Of a DNA stretch of 64,000 nucleotides, positions 17,776 to 26,017 are shown one piece after another; the stretch's first letter is position 1, and every line of letters begins with the position of its first letter. A program made the position numbers and the translations under genes. Below the pieces are notes generated by a model. That model saw only the letters and a program-made list of their open reading frames with translations. It was not told the DNA's origin and made no database searches. The stretch is from Paenibacillus sp. MBLB1832 (GTDB lineage Bacteria > Bacillota > Bacilli > Paenibacillales > NBRC-103111), in the NCBI RefSeq assembly GCF_032271945.1, contig NZ_CP130319.1, forward strand, positions 4,731,001 through 4,795,000, given 5' to 3'.

Positions 17776-18050
17776 AAAAAGACTTCCCGCTCCCTCACAA
17801 GGGACGAAAAGCCGTGGTACCACCCTAATTAGATTCGTCTATCAACCAACGTCAAATAAACGAGTCTCACTTCATTCCAGATAACGGACGATGTGTCCGG
17901 TTCCCTCTAATGAGAAGCTTCTTCAACTTCTGTTCAAAGGACTGCTCGGGAGCGAACTTCCACAGCCTGATTCTCGGGGCCAGCTCTCAATCATCGGCTT
18001 ACCCTCCCTGTCAAGAGGCACTGCGTACTCTTCTCCGTCAAAGCATTTCC
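17776..18050 (-). promoter_or_regulatory. T-box leader specific for tRNA-Phe
   Basis: On the minus strand the leader contains Stem I (starting near GACGGAGAAGAGTACG), a specifier-loop segment with UUC, a Phe codon, at 17956-17954 (GGAAGTTCGC), the T-box antiterminator sequence AGGGTGGTACCACGGC (17826-17811), and a terminator stem whose arms pair over 14 positions before six T (about 17810-17776). Uncharged tRNA-Phe would stabilise the antiterminator and switch on pheST. Confidence 0.93.
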
Positions 18051-18067
18051 ACGTATATGTATGAGTT

Positions 18068-18096
18068 ATTATATGCAAGATACAAAGGATATGCAA
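18068..18096 (-). promoter_or_regulatory. Promoter of the pheST T-box transcript
   Basis: A perfect -10 TATAAT (18073-18068) lies 17 bases after a weak -35 TTGCAT (18096-18091) on the minus strand, directly before the T-box leader. Confidence 0.72.
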
Positions 18097-18166
18097 GTAC
18101 ACCGAGCCTTCCTTTCTGAAAATAACCATTGACTTCATACCATGGATGGGTTTATATTTTACTTAA

Positions 18167-18227
18167 ATAGTTTAACTATTGCTTGATTTAATTATTACAT
18201 GATTTAATTATTAGACTCCTCTAATAA
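18167..18227 (+). promoter_or_regulatory. Palindromes before marR, probable MarR operators
   Basis: Three elements in 60 bases: ATAGTTTAACTAT (18167-18179, perfect palindrome), a direct repeat of TGATTTAATTATTA (18184-18197 and 18200-18213), and TTATTAGA-CTCC-TCTAATAA (18208-18227, perfect 8-bp arms). They overlap the expected promoter region of the marR-efflux operon, so autorepression through one of them is likely. Confidence 0.6.
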
Positions 18228-18253
18228 TTTTCGTAGGCAAGGAGGGTACGTAT

Positions 18254-18682
18254 ATGGAAGATGAATTGCTCGCTTATACAGATCGCTTCCGAGCAGCTTT
18301 TGAATTGTCGCATCGTAAAATCGTGCAAGCTGTGCTCTCCGAGATAGATTCTGAGCTAACTGCACCGCAATTGTTCATGTTGGCTATGATTTCAAAGGAA
18401 AATTCACCGAAGCAATCGCAGCTTGCTGATCGGATGGGTGTTAAACCGAGCGCGATAACGGTCATGATCGATCGACTTGTCCAGAGCGGGCATGTCATAC
18501 GCAAACATCACGAGAAGGATCGACGGATTGTTTTAGTGGAGAATACCGAAGCAGGAGCTGCTGTCATTAAACAAGCTACTGAAGTCCAAAAAAAAGTCAT
18601 AGCTAGAGGTCTCTCCCAGCTTTCTCCCGATGAACTGCCGGTATTCGTCAGTGCATTTGAAAAATTTATTTCTCCCTACTAA
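18254..18682 (+). CDS. MarR family transcriptional regulator
   Basis: 142 residues with the MarR winged helix-turn-helix (about 35-100: SQLADRMGVKPSAITVMIDRL then the wing with HEKDRRIVLVE). AAGGAGGG precedes the ATG. It is 28 bases before an EmrB/QacA-type exporter gene on the same strand, so it almost certainly represses itself and the exporter, with release by an exported compound or a related drug. The ligand is not evident. Confidence 0.9.
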   Translation: MEDELLAYTDRFRAAFELSHRKIVQAVLSEIDSELTAPQLFMLAMISKENSPKQSQLADRMGVKPSAITVMIDRLVQSGHVIRKHHEKDRRIVLVENTEAGAAVIKQATEVQKKVIARGLSQLSPDELPVFVSAFEKFISPY

Positions 18683-18710
18683 GGAAATGACATCAAAGGA
18701 GTGTTAACAG

Positions 18711-20369
18711 ATGGAATCTTTACAAAAAGCAGCACCCAACGATCTCTCCAAAGCAGCTGCACCCGAGCTCAAAAATCGCGGGCTGCTGCTCACTGGCCTC
18801 ATTATCGCCATGCTGTTCGGTGCATTAGACGGAACGATCGTCGGAACAGCAATGCCGCGCATTGTCGGTGAATTTGGCGGACTCGGCTTAATGACTTGGT
18901 TGACGACAGCATACATGCTGACTTCAACAGTCGTCGTGCCAATTGCTGGTAAGTTGGCGGATTTAATTGGCCGCCGCGTCATTTATGTAACTGGACTTAT
19001 TATCTTTATCGTTGCTTCCGCACTTTGCGGGATGTCTCAGAATATGACGGAACTCATTTTGTTCCGCGGCTTACAAGGTCTTGGCGGCGGTATTATGATG
19101 CCGATGGCAATGATCATTATCGGGGATTTATTCACAGGTAAACAACGTGCGAAGTGGCAAGGGGTTTTCGGCGCGATCTTCGGTCTTTCCTCTGTAATCG
19201 GACCGCAAGTCGGCGGTTGGATCGTTGATGCTTGGAACTGGCGTTGGGTGTTCTACATTAACCTTCCAGTGGGTGTTCTAGCGGTTATTCTAATCGCTAT
19301 CGCCCTTCCTAAGCATGTTGCAGCTGGTAAAGTTAAGTTTGATATTCCAGGTATCGTGACAATGATCGTCGGGGTAGTGAGCTTGCTTCTTGCTCTTACG
19401 TTTGGCGGTAAAGATTATCCTTGGGGCTCTTGGCAAATTATCAGTCTCTTCGTCCTTGCGGTGATTTCTTTAGTCGCTTTCGTACGGATTGAAAGTAAGG
19501 CAGATGAGCCAATTCTTCCCGTTCGATTATTTAAAAATAGAACCTTCTCCACCATTAACGGTGTTGGTTTCTTGATGGCCGTCGGGATGTTCGGTGCGAT
19601 CATGTTCGTGCCTCTCTTCATGCAAGGTATCGTGGGCATCAGTGCATCTGCCTCTGGTACGGTTATGACACCGCTTATGATTACGATGATTGCTGCCAGT
19701 GTAGTTTCGGGTCAGCTCATTCAGAAGATCGGTGTTCGCCGCCAAATGTTTATCGGCATGCTTGTGATGGCAGTCGGCTTCATCATGCTAAGCACGATGG
19801 ACATTTCAACGACGAAGCTTGTCGCTTCAAGCTACATGGTTCTTCTCGGTTTAGGTATGGGACTTGTCATGCCGATCCTCACACTGGCACTGCAAGAAAG
19901 CTTCCCGAAATCCGAGCTTGGCGTCGTTACATCGTCCAGCCAATTCTTCCGTCAAATCGGGGGTACGTTCGGAATGACGATTCTTGGTGCGATCATGAAC
20001 CACAAATCAACAGTTCTGCTTGAACAAAATCTGGAACCCGTTGTGAAGCAGCTTCCCGCGGAAGCAGGCGAGCTCGCTGCGCAAATGACAGGCATGATTC
20101 ATACGAATCCGCAAGCTCTGTACTCGTCTCTGTTAGTCCCAGAATCACTAGCTAAGATGCCAAAAGAGTTTGTAGAGCATATGGTTCCTGTCTTGAAGGA
20201 TGCGCTCGTGACTTCCCTTCATCAAGTGTTCCTTTATGGCTTAATTTTCGTAATCTTAGGCGCGATTCTTACGCTCTTCGTGGGCAACATCAAGCTGACC
20301 GATCGGAAATCGAAGAAGTCCGGGGATGACGCGGCAGATGACAACCAAGCTCCAGCTCATCTTGTGTAA
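18711..20369 (+). CDS. MFS multidrug exporter, DHA2 (EmrB/QacA) family
   Basis: 552 residues with about 14 predicted membrane helices. Motifs: the start region LDGTIVGTAMPRIV (helix 1 signature of the 14-helix family), GKLADLIGRRVIY (motif A, about 80-92), and a helix-5 segment GPQVGGWIVDAWNWRWVFYI (motif C region). A large outward loop lies near 430-510. It is a proton-driven exporter of drugs or lipophilic compounds. AAGGAG lies upstream. It forms an operon with marR. Confidence 0.9.
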   Translation: MESLQKAAPNDLSKAAAPELKNRGLLLTGLIIAMLFGALDGTIVGTAMPRIVGEFGGLGLMTWLTTAYMLTSTVVVPIAGKLADLIGRRVIYVTGLIIFIVASALCGMSQNMTELILFRGLQGLGGGIMMPMAMIIIGDLFTGKQRAKWQGVFGAIFGLSSVIGPQVGGWIVDAWNWRWVFYINLPVGVLAVILIAIALPKHVAAGKVKFDIPGIVTMIVGVVSLLLALTFGGKDYPWGSWQIISLFVLAVISLVAFVRIESKADEPILPVRLFKNRTFSTINGVGFLMAVGMFGAIMFVPLFMQGIVGISASASGTVMTPLMITMIAASVVSGQLIQKIGVRRQMFIGMLVMAVGFIMLSTMDISTTKLVASSYMVLLGLGMGLVMPILTLALQESFPKSELGVVTSSSQFFRQIGGTFGMTILGAIMNHKSTVLLEQNLEPVVKQLPAEAGELAAQMTGMIHTNPQALYSSLLVPESLAKMPKEFVEHMVPVLKDALVTSLHQVFLYGLIFVILGAILTLFVGNIKLTDRKSKKSGDDAADDNQAPAHLV

Positions 20370-20376
20370 ATAAATA

Positions 20377-20414
20377 AAGCTCCCAACCTTTGAGACAAAA
20401 GTTTGGGAGCTTTT
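20377..20414. terminator. Terminator between the exporter and signal peptidase genes
   Basis: AAGCTCCCAA pairs with TTGGGAGCTT with a T tail on the plus strand. It serves the convergent gene pair. Confidence 0.9.
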
Positions 20415-20444
20415 CATATTTGGGCTTTGTTATTCAGTGCTTTC

Positions 20445-21008
20445 TTAGTCAATCGTTCCAATCGCACTTAATGGTAAGATTCGAAACACGGCTTTGCCGA
20501 TAATATCTTTTTCCGCGACAAATGGGGTCTTCGGCCACAAATGAGAATCATAGCTGTCATTGCGGTTGTCTCCAAGGAAGAAGTAGTTCCCTTCTGGTAC
20601 TGTCACCTGATGAAACGTATATGTCATTGGAGCTTGGATATAAGGCTCATCCACTTTGGCACCATTCCGATAAAGGGCACCGTTCCTAATTTCAATGGTA
20701 TCCCCAGGAAGACCAATGAGGCGTTTCACATAGCGATCCTCGTTACCGTCAATCGGTGGCCAGAAAACAACGATATCGCCAAATTCATAGTCGGTGAACG
20801 GCTTCATTTTCTCCACAATCAACTCGTCCTTCAATTGAATGGTGGGCAGCATAGATCCCGTAGGAACCGTCATCGCTTGCGCCACATAGGTATTAATCAC
20901 AATCGCGATAATCAGAGCGAATCCGATCGTGGGCACCCATTCTTTCAGGAGCGCTACTCCAACCTTTTTAATCAATGAAACCAACGTCCTTTCGTTATCC
21001 GACCTCAT
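20445..21008 (-). CDS. Type I signal peptidase
   Basis: 187 residues, the Bacillus SipS/SipT size, with one N-terminal membrane helix (about 26-45). Catalytic Ser52 in PTGSMLPT, Lys95 in RYVKRLIGLPGD, and the GDNRNDSYDSH box (146-156) are all present. It cleaves signal peptides from exported proteins on the outer face of the membrane. The start is uncertain: only AAGG lies directly before the ATG at 21008. Confidence 0.92.
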   Translation of the reverse strand: MRSDNERTLVSLIKKVGVALLKEWVPTIGFALIIAIVINTYVAQAMTVPTGSMLPTIQLKDELIVEKMKPFTDYEFGDIVVFWPPIDGNEDRYVKRLIGLPGDTIEIRNGALYRNGAKVDEPYIQAPMTYTFHQVTVPEGNYFFLGDNRNDSYDSHLWPKTPFVAEKDIIGKAVFRILPLSAIGTID

Positions 21009-21109
21009 CCTTGTTAACCGTAACCGATTTATTCTCCTCTTGCATTAAGTTAAAATAAAAATGTTGGTGTATAATGAAGTTGGATACCTTAAGAAGGAGT
21101 GTACATGAC

Positions 21110-22030
21110 ATGAAATATCGTAGACTTGGTAAGACCGATCTGAAAGTTTCCATCGTTGGCGTTGGCACATGGCAATTCGGCGGCGAATGGGGACTCACGT
21201 ATACACAAGAGGAAGCTGACGCGATTCTGGATCAAGCCGCAGACCTCGGAATTAACCTCATCGATACCGCAGAATGCTATGGCGATCATTTATCCGAATC
21301 GCTCATTGGCAATTATTTATCCCGCCGCGACCGCGACAAATGGGTAGTTGCCACAAAATTCGGGCATCATTTCCACGATTTATTTACACGGACCGATGAA
21401 TTTAGTGCAGACGCTGTGATTAAGCAATTAGATGCATCTTTGAAAGCTTTACATACGGACTACATTGACTTATACCAATTCCATTCAGGTCCCGATAGCG
21501 TATTCGATAACGATGAACTCTGGACGACGCTGGATAAACAAGTGCAGGCCGGCAAAATCCGTCACCTCGGCACGTCCATTGGCAGCAACGCCAACATTCA
21601 TCAGACAGCCGCTTCGACCAAAGTGAATGCGAAAGCGATTCAGGTCGTTTATAATCGTCTTGATCGCGCGCCAGAAGAAATCGTTTTCCCTTCCTGTGTG
21701 GAGCAGGATCTTGGTGTACTGGCTCGTGTACCGCTGGCGAGTGGTTATTTGAGCGGGAAGTATAAGCCTGGCGCTGTATTCAGCAACACCGATGTGCGCC
21801 ATCGTCACGATGCGGAAGCTGTCCGTCAGAAGCTTGAAGACGTGCAGCGCATCCAGCAAAATGAAGTGCCTGAGGGCATGGACATGGCCAAATGGGCGCT
21901 GGCTTGGTGCTTGAAGCACGACGCCGTGACATCCGTCATTCCTGGCTGCAAAAACCCAGAGCAAGTCATCGCGAACGCAGCTGCGACTGAACTGATTAGC
22001 GACAATCACCCACAAGCTTGGAAAGGCTAG
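21110..22030 (+). CDS. Aldo/keto reductase
   Basis: 306 residues, (beta/alpha)8 NADPH-dependent oxidoreductase. The catalytic tetrad is visible: Asp52 and Tyr57 (DTAECYG), Lys83 (TKFG) and His125 (YQFHSG). The phosphate-binding end is IPGCKNPEQV. The start at 21110 has AAGGAG ten bases upstream. A TATAAT sits at 21070-21075, though no good -35 partner is evident. The glutaminase gene follows after 24 bases. The substrate is unknown. Confidence 0.88.
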   Translation: MKYRRLGKTDLKVSIVGVGTWQFGGEWGLTYTQEEADAILDQAADLGINLIDTAECYGDHLSESLIGNYLSRRDRDKWVVATKFGHHFHDLFTRTDEFSADAVIKQLDASLKALHTDYIDLYQFHSGPDSVFDNDELWTTLDKQVQAGKIRHLGTSIGSNANIHQTAASTKVNAKAIQVVYNRLDRAPEEIVFPSCVEQDLGVLARVPLASGYLSGKYKPGAVFSNTDVRHRHDAEAVRQKLEDVQRIQQNEVPEGMDMAKWALAWCLKHDAVTSVIPGCKNPEQVIANAAATELISDNHPQAWKG

Positions 22031-22054
22031 AGAAAAGGAAGGAATGACTTCGCC

Positions 22055-23008
22055 ATGAGTCACCAACAGCACGACAACACCTGGAGGCTGCTTCAAGATC
22101 ACCTTGATGAATGGGTTAACTTGAGCAAAGCCCATACCTCAGAAGGCCATGTGGCTTCCTATATTCCTGAATTAGCGAACGCCTCTCCCGACATTCTCGG
22201 AATTTGTATCATGGATAGTGAGGGAAATACAAAGGTTTCCGGAGACTCTGACTTTCCCTTCACACTGCAAAGCATCTCAAAAGTGTTCACACTGATTCTG
22301 GCGCTGATGGATAATGGCGAAGAGATCGTATTCTCGAAAGTGGGCATGGAGCCGACTGGCGACGACTTCAACTCGATGCTCAAGCTTGAGCTCGTCGAGC
22401 CTGGCATCCCGTTCAATCCTTTGATTAATGCAGGCGCTATCGCCATCTCCTCGCTAATTAAGGGAAATACCACGGATGAACAAATAGATCGCATCCTGCA
22501 TTTCTTCCAACATATTGCGGATAATCCTAGCTTGTCTATTAATCAGCATGTGTTCCGATCCGAGTCTGACACAGCGCACCGCAATCGCTCGTTGGCGTAC
22601 TTCCTCAAGGATAATGGCGTCCTGGATGGCGAGGTGGACGATGTTCTTCGGGTCTACTTCAGTCACTGCTCCGTTGAAGTGACCTGTACAGACCTCGCCA
22701 GAATGGCTCTCGTACTCGCACATAACGGGGTCGATCCCATTCGCAAGCGGCGTCTGATTCCGCGGCGCTTCGTGCAGATCGCCAAGACCTTCATGTTTAC
22801 CTGCGGAATGTACAATGCCTCTGGTGAATTTGCCATGAACGTCGGTTTGCCCGCCAAGAGCGGCGTGTCTGGCTCGATCCTGACCATGGTGCCAGGCCAA
22901 TATGGCATCGGGTTAGTAGGGCCCGCATTAAATCGCAAGGGCAATAGTACTGCGGGTGTTCACCTGCTGGGCATCCTCTCGCAGGAGTTTGATTGGAGTC
23001 TGTTCTAG
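22055..23008 (+). CDS. glsA: Glutaminase
   Basis: 317 residues, serine-dependent beta-lactamase-like glutaminase that releases ammonia from glutamine to give glutamate. The catalytic dyad Ser73-x-x-Lys76 (QSISKVF), NPLINAGAIA (about 121-130) and the C-terminal KSGVSGSI region are visible. AAAGGAAGGA lies upstream. It is probably cotranscribed with the aldo/keto reductase gene and ends at a strong terminator. Confidence 0.94.
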   Translation: MSHQQHDNTWRLLQDHLDEWVNLSKAHTSEGHVASYIPELANASPDILGICIMDSEGNTKVSGDSDFPFTLQSISKVFTLILALMDNGEEIVFSKVGMEPTGDDFNSMLKLELVEPGIPFNPLINAGAIAISSLIKGNTTDEQIDRILHFFQHIADNPSLSINQHVFRSESDTAHRNRSLAYFLKDNGVLDGEVDDVLRVYFSHCSVEVTCTDLARMALVLAHNGVDPIRKRRLIPRRFVQIAKTFMFTCGMYNASGEFAMNVGLPAKSGVSGSILTMVPGQYGIGLVGPALNRKGNSTAGVHLLGILSQEFDWSLF

Positions 23009-23014
23009 TAAAAC

Positions 23015-23065
23015 AAAAACCTTTCCAACAGCGACCAAAAAATGGTCTGGCGGAAAGGTTTTTTC
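23015..23065. terminator. Bidirectional terminator after glsA
   Basis: AAAACCTTTCC pairs with GGAAAGGTTTT, followed by T runs in both directions. It separates glsA from a convergent small gene. Confidence 0.9.
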
Positions 23066-23075
23066 TGTGCAACGG

Positions 23076-23261
23076 TTAGACGATCGATTGCTTCACTCGT
23101 TGGAGGGCGTCAATCAACTCGTCAATTTCATGCTCATTCAAGCGAATCGTCACATAGTTCGGCGAGATGCCGCCATCATTAATTTCGATCAATGCGGCAT
23201 CATCCTTATCATCCCATTTAACCGATAACTGATCCTTATTCAAAAAATGCACCCAAGCCAA
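23076..23261 (-). CDS. Small conserved-looking protein of unknown function
   Basis: 61 residues, acidic, soluble, with a likely beta-beta-helix order (LSVKWDDKDDAALIEIND, then LNEHEIDELIDALQRVKQ). The start codon is TTG, seven bases after GGAGGG; the only nearby ATG is in another frame. It lies 40 bases after ycnJ on the same strand and may be its last cotranscribed gene. No family recognised. Confidence 0.6.
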   Translation of the reverse strand: MAWVHFLNKDQLSVKWDDKDDAALIEINDGGISPNYVTIRLNEHEIDELIDALQRVKQSIV

Positions 23262-23301
23262 TCGTCATCCCTCCATCACCTTGTTTTTCACACAATTCAA
23301 C

Positions 23302-24957
23302 TTAATAGACAATGAATTCCTTGGTGTACACCGTCTCGTTATCCTCAGCGTCCATGACGCGCATTTCCAGTTCCCATTTGCCTCTAAAAGGAAGATATGC
23401 GCCTTCGGCTTTGTAGCTGAACTTGGCGAAGCCGTAGGACTCCTCTTCCTTATTATCTGTATACAGTGTGAGTGGAACTGATATCGGAGAAATATCTTGA
23501 TCGTCCTTATTGTGCAGAATAAGCAGAACTTGCTTCGGCTTTCCTGATTTCTCAGGCAGCCACACCTTGGCAACGAATGTGTTGTTCCCTGGCACTTTGG
23601 GCGCAATATCCACGGAGACATGAACCCTCTCCCCCATTTGATGCCACTGCAGCGGCCCGTTCGCAGGGATTGGGGCCATGTAGGTGATCAATCCGACAAG
23701 CCCAAGGATGATCACCATTAGCGTAAGATCCAGCTTCACCCAAGCGATCGATTGATTGACTTTCTTTTTCCGTAAAAAGAGTCGAATGACGAAGCCAACT
23801 AGGGCTACGATGACTACTGCCCCTACTTTAACTAATAAGAGCTTACCCCATGAGGTATAACCCAAGTAGGACAAATTCGGTAAAAACAACAGGACAGATA
23901 ACGTCCCTGACACGGTCAAAATGAGTATCGAGATTAACGCGAATCGGGAAAATGTCTTCATATACATGCCGATGCCCGTCTTATTAATCCGCCACTTCGC
24001 ATACAGCAGGACCAATCCGCCTACCCAGCAAGCTGCCGCGACTAAGTGAATAAAATCCAAACTGATCGTCGCCCACAAAGGGGAGAACGAGGCGGCGTGT
24101 CCGCTAAAGCTTTTGACTGCCAAAAGTACAAACGCCCAGAGCACATCCAGCCACAAGAATCGGCCAACCAGTACAAATCCAAAGAACGAGAGCAGGAGCA
24201 GAAGCGCCCAAGAAATCCCGATATTCGTTGAACTGAGCAGCTGCCATACCTCATTCACACCGCCGCCGCCCAAGAGATCTTCGATATGGGTAAAAATGAG
24301 CAGCAACAGCGCAACAATGTGGGCACGCTGCAAATTGAGCGACCAAGCAGCCATCGCTTTGTGCTCCTGATCATCCCGTACTTTCACGAGTCGCAGCCAA
24401 GCGACCCAGCCTGTTAACGACAGCAGCATAAGGAACCATAATCCCCGCGAGGCATATTGCAACAGCCCCTTCGTCGTCAATGGTCCTGCGTTATGATTAT
24501 GCCCCGTATGTGCGGATGGCACATCGAGCAAGTCCTCCTGCGGCGGGTTCCCTACCGTAATCGGATAGCTGCCGCCAACCGGATGCCCATCTGCGGAGAT
24601 GACATGGTAGCTGATCAAGTACACGCCTTCTGCCAATTTCGGCAAGCTCAGCTCAAGACCTGTTTGCTCCTTATTCATCTGTGCCTTACTTCTCGTGACT
24701 TCAGCACCGCTATGATCGTACACTTTGATATAAAAGAGTCCGCTGTCCAATGGCTCATTGAACGTGACCTTGACTTGTGCAGGCGAGCTTTCCAATTGCG
24801 CACCCGATTCAGGGATCGCTTCCACTAAGGAGGCATGCGCAGAAGCCGATTGCGGCGCAGCGACGGTGCTCACTAATAGGAACGCGATCATAGCTAGGAT
24901 GAGCATCGGCGCGCCACGCAGCCATTTGAAGTTTCGATGTCCTCTATGTAATTGCAT
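23302..24957 (-). CDS. ycnJ: CopC-CopD fusion copper protein, YcnJ-like
   Basis: 551 residues. Signal peptide to about residue 40; the mature protein starts at His41 (ASA-HASLVEAIPESG), the N-terminal copper ligand of CopC domains, with further candidate ligands in HVISADGHPVGGSYP (about 115-130). Then about eight membrane helices of the CopD type (about 160-425) and a C-terminal extracytoplasmic domain. Bacillus YcnJ has this layout and takes up copper under limitation, repressed by YcnK. No ycnK is adjacent; the usual partner ycnI is 18 kb away at 42793. AGAGGG lies upstream of the ATG. Confidence 0.88.
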   Translation of the reverse strand: MQLHRGHRNFKWLRGAPMLILAMIAFLLVSTVAAPQSASAHASLVEAIPESGAQLESSPAQVKVTFNEPLDSGLFYIKVYDHSGAEVTRSKAQMNKEQTGLELSLPKLAEGVYLISYHVISADGHPVGGSYPITVGNPPQEDLLDVPSAHTGHNHNAGPLTTKGLLQYASRGLWFLMLLSLTGWVAWLRLVKVRDDQEHKAMAAWSLNLQRAHIVALLLLIFTHIEDLLGGGGVNEVWQLLSSTNIGISWALLLLLSFFGFVLVGRFLWLDVLWAFVLLAVKSFSGHAASFSPLWATISLDFIHLVAAACWVGGLVLLYAKWRINKTGIGMYMKTFSRFALISILILTVSGTLSVLLFLPNLSYLGYTSWGKLLLVKVGAVVIVALVGFVIRLFLRKKKVNQSIAWVKLDLTLMVIILGLVGLITYMAPIPANGPLQWHQMGERVHVSVDIAPKVPGNNTFVAKVWLPEKSGKPKQVLLILHNKDDQDISPISVPLTLYTDNKEEESYGFAKFSYKAEGAYLPFRGKWELEMRVMDAEDNETVYTKEFIVY

Positions 24958-24967
24958 CGTCAGCCCT

Positions 24968-25372
24968 CTAATCCGTTAACGGTCTACGGCCTGCAAACCC
25001 ATCGTGTTTGCCGTGATAGTAACGAATCTGATCCTCTCCTTGCTTCCAACAAAGAAGCACTTCTTGTCCATCTATCAGCGCAGGAAAATCGACAAGTCCT
25101 GTATCGATATCTTTCAGCTCAATGCCTGTCTTTTGAAAGTTCTGAATGAGTCCGCGGGCTTCAATTTGGAGAAATTCAAGCGCAGCTTCCATGACGAAGA
25201 AAGGATCCTTCTCTGTTCCAGGCTTCTCTGCATGTTCATTTTTCAAATGGCGCAGTTCCATATATTTCTCTTCGAATTCACGCTTCAAATCTTGCATTTT
25301 CCTCAGTTCTTGATCGACAAAAGGCAATAAACCATTCGCCTCTTCGAGCGAAAACCATTTGTTATCCGACAT
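24968..25372 (-). CDS. DUF2203 family protein
   Basis: 134 residues. The N-terminal half is a coiled coil (FSLEEANGLLPFVDQEL...). The C-terminal half carries the family signature: LKDIDTGLVDFPALIDGQEV, LLCWKQGE, and a final GFAGRRPL. It lies 10 bases before ycnJ on the same strand, so the two are probably cotranscribed. The function is unknown. Confidence 0.82.
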   Translation of the reverse strand: MSDNKWFSLEEANGLLPFVDQELRKMQDLKREFEEKYMELRHLKNEHAEKPGTEKDPFFVMEAALEFLQIEARGLIQNFQKTGIELKDIDTGLVDFPALIDGQEVLLCWKQGEDQIRYYHGKHDGFAGRRPLTD

Positions 25373-25423
25373 AGCGCACCTCCATAACCTTAGTTTATCA
25401 AATTATAAGGAGAACTACGAATT

Positions 25424-25897
25424 TTAGCTGTGAGGATGACTGTGACTGTGACCATGATCGTGACTATGCCCGCTGCCATGCTCGTCCACATGGGTAACGG
25501 ACAATTCAGCATATCCCACGCCTTTCAACACTTGAATACGCTGTTGCAATTCGCGCAGCTTCTGTACTTCCCCTCGGACGACAAGAATTTCCAAGCACTG
25601 CTGATGATTCAAATGAATATGCATCGTCGAAATAATCGCATGATGATAGTCATGTTGAAGCTCCATTAATGTTATGGGCAAGTCTCTGATCTCGTGATCA
25701 TAGACCATCACAATCGTACCTGCGACGATCTCATTCGGCTGCATGCTGCTCGAAGTAAGCAGCGCTTTGCGTGCCAGATCGCGAATCGCTTCCGAACGAT
25801 TATCATACCCTTGCATCGTGATGAGTCGATCAAATTGCTCGATGAGCGATTGCGGCATGGAGATGCCGAAGCGGACCAGGTTTTCTTTTTCTGACAT
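25424..25897 (-). CDS. nikR: Nickel-responsive regulator NikR with a His-rich tail
   Basis: 157 residues: a ribbon-helix-helix DNA-binding domain (1-45, VRFGISMPQSLIEQFDRL) and an ACT-like tetramerisation domain with the nickel site. The four ligands fall at His82, His93, His95 and Cys101, with the spacing 11-2-6 of E. coli NikR. Unusual is the C-terminal tail rich in His (HSHDHGHSHSHPHS), which may buffer nickel. The likely target is the nickel/cobalt permease at 39995, whose upstream region has a 28-bp dyad. Nickel-bound NikR represses uptake. Confidence 0.9.
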   Translation of the reverse strand: MSEKENLVRFGISMPQSLIEQFDRLITMQGYDNRSEAIRDLARKALLTSSSMQPNEIVAGTIVMVYDHEIRDLPITLMELQHDYHHAIISTMHIHLNHQQCLEILVVRGEVQKLRELQQRIQVLKGVGYAELSVTHVDEHGSGHSHDHGHSHSHPHS

Positions 25898-26017
25898 ACG
25901 ACTTACTCCTTCTGGAATACCAGTTTATATTCTTACTGTAGCAGAAAGCGGCGCTCTCGCAAATGCACAAATCCGGACAGTGAAAAGGAGAGGCCAGAAG
26001 CCCCTCCCTGTCTAATG

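Noticed and set aside
17727-17798. Upstream extension of pheS
   Set aside because: It runs through the T-box terminator. The ATG at 17726 has a strong ribosome binding site and gives the normal protein length.
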